Source of the DNA: a virus
Reading direction: 5' to 3' (one strand)
DNA: 24,248 nucleotides
IMG/VR virus record: IMGVR_UViG_3300030098_004286
Location: 1 to 24,248 of that record
The notes beneath the pieces are model-generated. The model worked only from the letters and a program-made list of their open reading frames with translations, had not been told where the DNA came from and searched no databases. Shown here piece after piece: positions 21,011 through 24,248 of the stretch; position 1 is the first letter of the stretch; each line of letters begins with the position of its first letter. Made by a program: the position numbers and the translations under genes.

Positions 21011-22245
21011 CCACCGGACATTGCCGGTGCTTCTACATGTTTCGGGTTTGATTTCTCCCGCGTCATCTGCGGGAATAGTTCTGTAAATGCCCAAACCAGA
21101 GCATCCACACGGTCGGGGCTCCCCTGGCCCTCATAGCCCGCTGCCGTCATCTGGCACATTTGGCTTTCAAGCTCGGGGAACGCCCCGACATGCGAGATGC
21201 GGCCCAATTGGTACAGGGCGGATATGGGTTCTGCTCTTACATGCTTTCCGCGTGTCGCCCTTACCTCCACAATGGGGAGGCCAGGCCTAGCGGCTTCTAA
21301 GGTGTGTCTAACCATATCGCCGCCCTGATTCACTTCGATAACAATTGCATCGGCCTCATAGCGGTCATAGGCCGCAATAGCCCTGTTGGCCCATTCTCGG
21401 GGCGTACCGCCCAAGCTGTAGTCATCCAGGACATAGCCGCGCTGATCTTCACCAAGGCCGCAGACAATTATTCCGTGTTCGTTTGAGCCCGCCTCTGAGC
21501 TAACCGCAGGGTCAACCGCAATCACTATCCGTTCACAGGTTGCGGCCTCACGGCGGTGGGCATGAATTGTTTGCCTATCCCAAATTGCACCGATCGCGGT
21601 GGGCTCGTATTCGCCCAACCAAATGTGTGCGTAGCGGTCCGGATTGTTCTTTAGGTCGAATTGGCGTTCGTCTTCCAACTCTGCCGGAAACCACGGATTA
21701 TCTGTGTAGTTTGCCCTCACCACCATTGCACTTTGAGGCAAGGCTGTGCCACGCAACAGGCGGTCTATTGGGTCTGTTTCGTGCCTTGGGTTCCAACCGC
21801 CCCAAATCTCTGACCCGGGCTTACGAATAGTGGGTCGAAGCAATTCAAGGCTGCGGGCGGATAGCGTCTGCCCTTCCTCAATCCAGGCCGCGTCGTAATC
21901 CTCAAACGACTTAACGCTCTCCGCCGTATGGTCTTGCATACCCACGAATGAAATAACGCCGCCGCCGGGCGTGCGAATTTCATCGTTGCGCGCGTCGAAG
22001 GCCCCACCAGCTTCGTGGTCTCTGATTTTATTTTCCAGCAGGCGTTTGGCTGAATCCTTAAGGCTTTTCTGGATTTCACGAATGCACAACAAGCTGAACG
22101 GAGGTCGGATTAAACAATTCTCGATGCCAAGGCCAGCAAAGAAATGGCTTTTCCCGGACCCCCGGCCACCGTGTGCGCCCTTGTAACGATAATTCCCCAG
22201 CAGCGGGCGAAAAACCTTCGCCGTGGGAATATTAAGGCTCGACAA
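20998..22245 (-). CDS. terL: Terminase large subunit (packaging ATPase/nuclease)
   Basis: A 415-aa terminase large subunit, the motor that drives DNA into the head and cuts it. The ATPase domain shows Walker A GGRGSGKSH (about 26-34), Walker B FEDYDAAWIEE (about 114-124) and ISFVGMQD between them. The nuclease domain shows the RNase-H-like acidic strand RIVIAVDPAVSSE (about 240-252), then GGDMVRHTLEAA and a C-terminal acidic motif in SPDRVDALVWAFTEL. The domain order and size fit headful or pac terminases of the P22-like group. The start appears to be TTG, overlapping the small subunit gene by 14 nt. No ATG lies near the Walker motif upstream, so the start codon is less certain than the gene. 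Confidence 0.95.
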   Translation of the reverse strand: MSSLNIPTAKVFRPLLGNYRYKGAHGGRGSGKSHFFAGLGIENCLIRPPFSLLCIREIQKSLKDSAKRLLENKIRDHEAGGAFDARNDEIRTPGGGVISFVGMQDHTAESVKSFEDYDAAWIEEGQTLSARSLELLRPTIRKPGSEIWGGWNPRHETDPIDRLLRGTALPQSAMVVRANYTDNPWFPAELEDERQFDLKNNPDRYAHIWLGEYEPTAIGAIWDRQTIHAHRREAATCERIVIAVDPAVSSEAGSNEHGIIVCGLGEDQRGYVLDDYSLGGTPREWANRAIAAYDRYEADAIVIEVNQGGDMVRHTLEAARPGLPIVEVRATRGKHVRAEPISALYQLGRISHVGAFPELESQMCQMTAAGYEGQGSPDRVDALVWAFTELFPQMTREKSNPKHVEAPAMSGGWMA

Positions 22246-22489
22246 TCTCGCGGACTATCTTTTCAAAATGCAGCCCACCGCTTAATTCGGTTTCCTGCTT
22301 GGGTTTGCCGAACCCTCGGTCCAAGAGGCTGTTGGCCGCAGACACGCGCGCAGCGTGGGGCGCTTCCTTGTCGTCGGTGATATCGAGCAATGCGCCTATC
22401 GCCCTCTTGGCGTGCTGTCTAGCCAGTTCGCGCACTTGCACAGTTGCTTTATTCCGCGCTCCCTTAGGGCGGCCCGGACCTTTAGCCAT
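22232..22489 (-). CDS. Terminase small subunit-like protein (85 aa)
   Basis: An 85-aa protein with the typical start MAKGPGRPKGARNKATVQVR, followed by helices (LARQHAKRAIGALLDITDDK; AARVSAANSLLDRGFGKPKQ). This GRPKG-type N-terminus with one helical repeat is characteristic of short phage proteins directly upstream of the large terminase (DUF5681-like), which act as the DNA-recognition subunit. It is shorter than the P22 gp3 (162 aa). It overlaps the large subunit by 14 nt. The nearest purine-rich box, AGAGG, is 15 nt from the ATG, which is long. Confidence 0.7.
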   Translation of the reverse strand: MAKGPGRPKGARNKATVQVRELARQHAKRAIGALLDITDDKEAPHAARVSAANSLLDRGFGKPKQETELSGGLHFEKIVREIVEP

Positions 22490-22529
22490 GATTAAATATT
22501 ACAACCTCTTGAAAATTGGGTGGAATAAA

Positions 22530-22748
22530 TTAGTGAACCGTATCCCCGAATTGTTCCCTTTCATGCATAGCAACCACTGCCTCAATATCGATCGCTACGA
22601 ACATCGCTTCTGCTTCTTCGGTGAAGGGGCCAAGGGATACCCAATACTCACCGGTGTTGATGTCATGGGATACGGAGAATAGATCGTGTTTCATTATGGG
22701 CCGCTTTTTGGCTTTTGATTCTACGCCTTTTAGCTGCGATATTGGCAT
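22530..22748 (-). CDS. Hypothetical small protein (72 aa)
   Basis: A 72-aa frame; a start at the inner ATG 22694 (MKHDLFSVSHDINTGEYWVS) would give about 54 aa and a more compact protein. The visible part has a beta-rich core (GEYWVSLGPFTEEAEAMFVA) and an acidic helix near the end (VVAMHEREQFGDTVH). No family is recognised and neither start has a good ribosome site. It lies between the Lys-rich mini-protein and terminase small subunit genes and is probably real because the gap would otherwise be empty on this strand. Confidence 0.45.
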   Translation of the reverse strand: MPISQLKGVESKAKKRPIMKHDLFSVSHDINTGEYWVSLGPFTEEAEAMFVAIDIEAVVAMHEREQFGDTVH

Positions 22749-22779
22749 AGAGCCCAGGCCGTTTTTTTGGTCGCCGGCA

Positions 22780-22890
22780 TTATTTGTACGTCCGCTTTTT
22801 CGTGCCCATCGGCATCTTCTTCTTGCTTTTGGCTTTGGTAGTCTTACGCTTCGCAGGCTTTGCTTTTTTACCCTTCATCATTCCATACAT
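22780..22890 (-). CDS. Lys-rich mini-protein (36 aa), first gene of the late transcript
   Basis: The frame starts at ATG 22890, with AAAGG 7 nt upstream, and encodes only 36 residues, about half of them Lys or Arg (MMKGKKAKPAKRKTTKAKSK, ending GTKKRTYK). It would bind nucleic acid or another acidic partner. No family is recognised. It lies 17 nt past the leader terminator, so its mRNA depends on readthrough of that site. It may be a virion-associated DNA-binding peptide or a regulator; neither can be shown here. Confidence 0.55.
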   Translation of the reverse strand: MYGMMKGKKAKPAKRKTTKAKSKKKMPMGTKKRTYK

Positions 22891-22906
22891 TCTTAGGCCT
22901 TTCAAT

Positions 22907-22947
22907 AAAAAACCCCGCGAGTGTGCATCGTCGAGAGGCCCGCAGGG
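22907..22947 (-). terminator. Leader terminator upstream of the late genes
   Basis: On the minus strand CCCTGCG and CGCGGGG pair over 7 bp (one G-U) around a long loop, followed by TTTTTTA. It lies between the promoter at 23046-23074 and the first small late gene, about 130 nt from the expected transcript start. Confidence 0.7.
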
Positions 22948-22967
22948 TGTTGTTTAAATAATGCTTG

Positions 22968-22984
22968 CGCCCTCTTTAGGGGCG
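22968..22984 (-). other. Second hairpin in the late leader RNA
   Basis: CGCCC and GGGCG pair over 5 bp with a 7-nt loop (CTAAAGA on the minus strand). It has no T-run and lies between the promoter and the leader terminator, so it could be a pause or recognition element. Confidence 0.45.
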
Positions 22985-23045
22985 GGAAATCATCTTTTGT
23001 CTCCGAAGGGATTGAAATCTAAGCATAGCTTTAGATATTAGAAAT

Positions 23046-23074
23046 AGCATATATTGTTATTTGCCCTTTTGCAA
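23046..23074 (-). promoter_or_regulatory. Candidate late promoter
   Basis: On the minus strand TTGCAA (-35) and TATGCT (-10) are separated by exactly 17 nt in an AT-rich stretch (23030-23075) that contrasts with the surrounding GC-rich genes. No other equally good pair is visible upstream of the late genes. The expected start is about 23039, with a leader of about 130 nt before the terminator. Confidence 0.6.
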
Positions 23075-23112
23075 GCACAAAATGCAGTGGTCTCGCCAAG
23101 CCTCTTCCCGCG

Positions 23113-23589
23113 TCATTCGCTAACACCCCTTGCCAACCCACCCCACTTATCGAGCTTGTCCAAGCCCTCCTTTAGCCAGCGCAACCTATGGCGGGTGATG
23201 GGCGGGTCATCTGCTATTACGATATCTCGCACCACACGCCAGTGCTTCTCGCCACATACAGCCGCAGCCATAACGCAAGCACTCCAAGCATCTTCCGATC
23301 TGGCGAACGCAGATTGCACGCTGCCATGCCCCACCATATCCGAGTATTGGCTAATTACCTGCGGTGATCCAACCGCTACATGGTGGCAATTCTGTAGATC
23401 TCGGGCAGTTAAAAACTGATCCTCGGTTATCTTGCCACGCCCATGTAAACGATGGATGGTGGTGGGCCATTTTACCCTCGCCCTACTCCTTACCTCTCCG
23501 CTTTCGTTCTCGGGGGCTTCGATAATGAGGGGGTCGTGTTGCCCGCGTTGCTTGGTGGGCATTACGGAGTGAAGGGCTTGTTTAGGCAT
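23113..23589 (-). CDS. Unrecognised 158-aa protein in the antiterminator (Q) position
   Basis: A hydrophilic 158-aa protein. It has a basic N-terminal region (ESGEVRSRARVKWPTTIHRL), then GRGKITEDQFLTARDLQNCH, a middle with conserved-looking aromatic and charged residues, and a C-terminal helix-rich part (EKHWRVVRDIVIADDPPITR, HRLRWLKEGLDKLDKWGG) that could be a DNA-binding HTH. It loosely resembles DUF6456-type alphaproteobacterial regulators, but this is weak. It starts with an 8-nt overlap of the methyltransferase stop. It lies immediately before the late promoter, leader and terminator, the place of an antiterminator in lambdoid phages. A regulatory role is inferred from that context. Confidence 0.6.
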   Translation of the reverse strand: MPKQALHSVMPTKQRGQHDPLIIEAPENESGEVRSRARVKWPTTIHRLHGRGKITEDQFLTARDLQNCHHVAVGSPQVISQYSDMVGHGSVQSAFARSEDAWSACVMAAAVCGEKHWRVVRDIVIADDPPITRHRLRWLKEGLDKLDKWGGLARGVSE

Positions 23590-24248
23590 CGTCTAGAATC
23601 CCCAGTTGTTCGGGTTTCTTCGGTGGCTCAATGAATAGGTCGGGCTGCGCGTAGGCTTTCTCGATGCGCTCACAGGCGATGTCGAAATACTTTTCTTCTA
23701 TCTCGATGCCGATAAATTTGCGGCCTAGACTTGCGCACGCAACGCCTGTTGTGCCGCTGCCCATAAAGGGATCAAGAATTGTTTGGGCGTCAGAAGACAG
23801 GCGACCAATACACCACTTCATCAAAGCCAAAGGTTTTTGTGTTGGGTGTTGTTTTTTAAGCCCTGCGGGGGATAGGTCAAACACACGCGATGCTTCGCGC
23901 CAACCGCTACACCAAGCAATTTCGCAATCGTTAAAATGCATGTTTCGGATTCCCTTATTCCAAACAAACATTTGCTTTGAGCGCGGGAGCAGGTCAGAAA
24001 AATAGTTTGCGCCCCATATAATTTGGTGCTTTGACGCTGTTCGGAGCGCAGCAATATGATCGGGGCTAACGGGTTTGTCCCATTGCTGAGTCACATCCGA
24101 ATCAAACGGGCGTAAAGCGTTACTTCCTCGGTTGTTCCAATCACCCAAACCATATGGCGGGTCAGTCACCACCGCATCCACCGGCTCAAGCGTCGGCAAG
24201 ATTTCAAGACAGTCGCCAAGGTATAAATTGCAATCGCCTATCTGGACG
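23582..24248 (-). CDS. DNA methyltransferase, beta class (5' end outside the window)
   Basis: The protein shows the catalytic motif TDPPYGLGDW first and the SAM-binding motif DPFMGSGTTGVAC later. That order is the beta group of N4-cytosine or N6-adenine DNA methyltransferases. Between them lies a target-recognition part (KQMFVWNKGIRNMHFNDCEI), and HPTQKPLALMKWCIGR is the usual segment before the SAM motif. The frame stays open to the right edge of the window (GDCNLYLGDCLEILP upstream of the first TTG), so the true start is not visible; only a few residues are probably missing. It ends in a Pro/Glu-rich tail. Such phage enzymes protect phage DNA from host restriction or mark it. The next gene starts 8 nt before its stop. 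Confidence 0.92.
   Translation of the reverse strand, partial: VQIGDCNLYLGDCLEILPTLEPVDAVVTDPPYGLGDWNNRGSNALRPFDSDVTQQWDKPVSPDHIAALRTASKHQIIWGANYFSDLLPRSKQMFVWNKGIRNMHFNDCEIAWCSGWREASRVFDLSPAGLKKQHPTQKPLALMKWCIGRLSSDAQTILDPFMGSGTTGVACASLGRKFIGIEIEEKYFDIACERIEKAYAQPDLFIEPPKKPEQLGILDDA

Noticed and set aside
20389-21051. 220-codon plus-strand frame opposite portal and terminase
   Set aside because: It lies entirely antisense to well-supported genes, has no ribosome site or family character, and its length is expected by chance at this GC content.

Overview
The window is almost entirely the late half of a tailed phage or prophage with a P22-like (podovirus) virion, read on the minus strand from the right edge to about position 2,170. 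To its left lies a fragment of a type I restriction-modification locus on the plus strand. Moderate-to-high GC, the style of the HsdS conserved region and the family makeup of the phage genes (DUF6378-like, DUF1353-like, GH108 endolysin, P22-type portal and coat) suggest an alphaproteobacterial host. That is an inference, not a proof. No integrase, tRNA, CRISPR array or insertion sequence is visible, so prophage versus free phage cannot be decided here.

Left region (1-2,165, plus strand): the 3' part of hsdM, a complete two-TRD hsdS, and only the first ~25 codons of hsdR. The hsdR sequence breaks off inside a GCTGG-repeat and runs into a secreted-type staphylococcal-nuclease-like gene that has lost its own start and signal peptide. 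The hsdS gene is thus carried between truncated hsdM and hsdR arms.

Right to middle (24,248-16,700, minus strand): a beta-class DNA methyltransferase (5' end outside the window), an unrecognised 158-aa protein, then a promoter followed by a short leader that ends in an intrinsic terminator. This looks like a Q-type late control region. After it come a tiny Lys-rich protein, a small ORF, small and large terminase, a 54-aa protein, portal, scaffold and the P22-like coat, followed by a UUCG-loop terminator.

Middle (16,700-8,136, minus): an inserted-looking cassette of a 216-aa novel protein and a 38-aa ORF between 20-bp direct repeats. Then come a basic 77-aa protein, a head-tail adaptor-like protein, a fibre-like protein and its chaperone-like partner, a P22 gp10-like hub/stabilisation protein, a GNAT acetyltransferase, and three large proteins resembling the ejected/DNA-transfer proteins of P22-type phages. 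Most genes overlap as ATGA or TAATG, so translation is probably coupled.

Middle-left (8,145-2,170): one solitary plus-strand membrane-protein gene, a minus-strand terminator, a second fibre protein, a three-gene overlapping membrane/coiled set (holin candidates), a signal-peptide protein broken by an apparent frameshift, a DNA-binding metallophosphoesterase, a 48-aa ORF, a DUF6378-like protein, a GH108 endolysin whose only plausible start is AUC, a small lipoprotein (outer spanin candidate), a 93-aa protein, a DUF1353-like protein and a 48-aa Arg-rich ORF.

Working together: the promoter-leader-terminator at 23,074-22,907 probably gates one long late transcript for packaging, capsid, tail, lysis and accessory genes. 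Internal terminators at the portal end, after the coat and after the third ejection-type gene would shape the amounts of each product unless an antiterminator overrides them.
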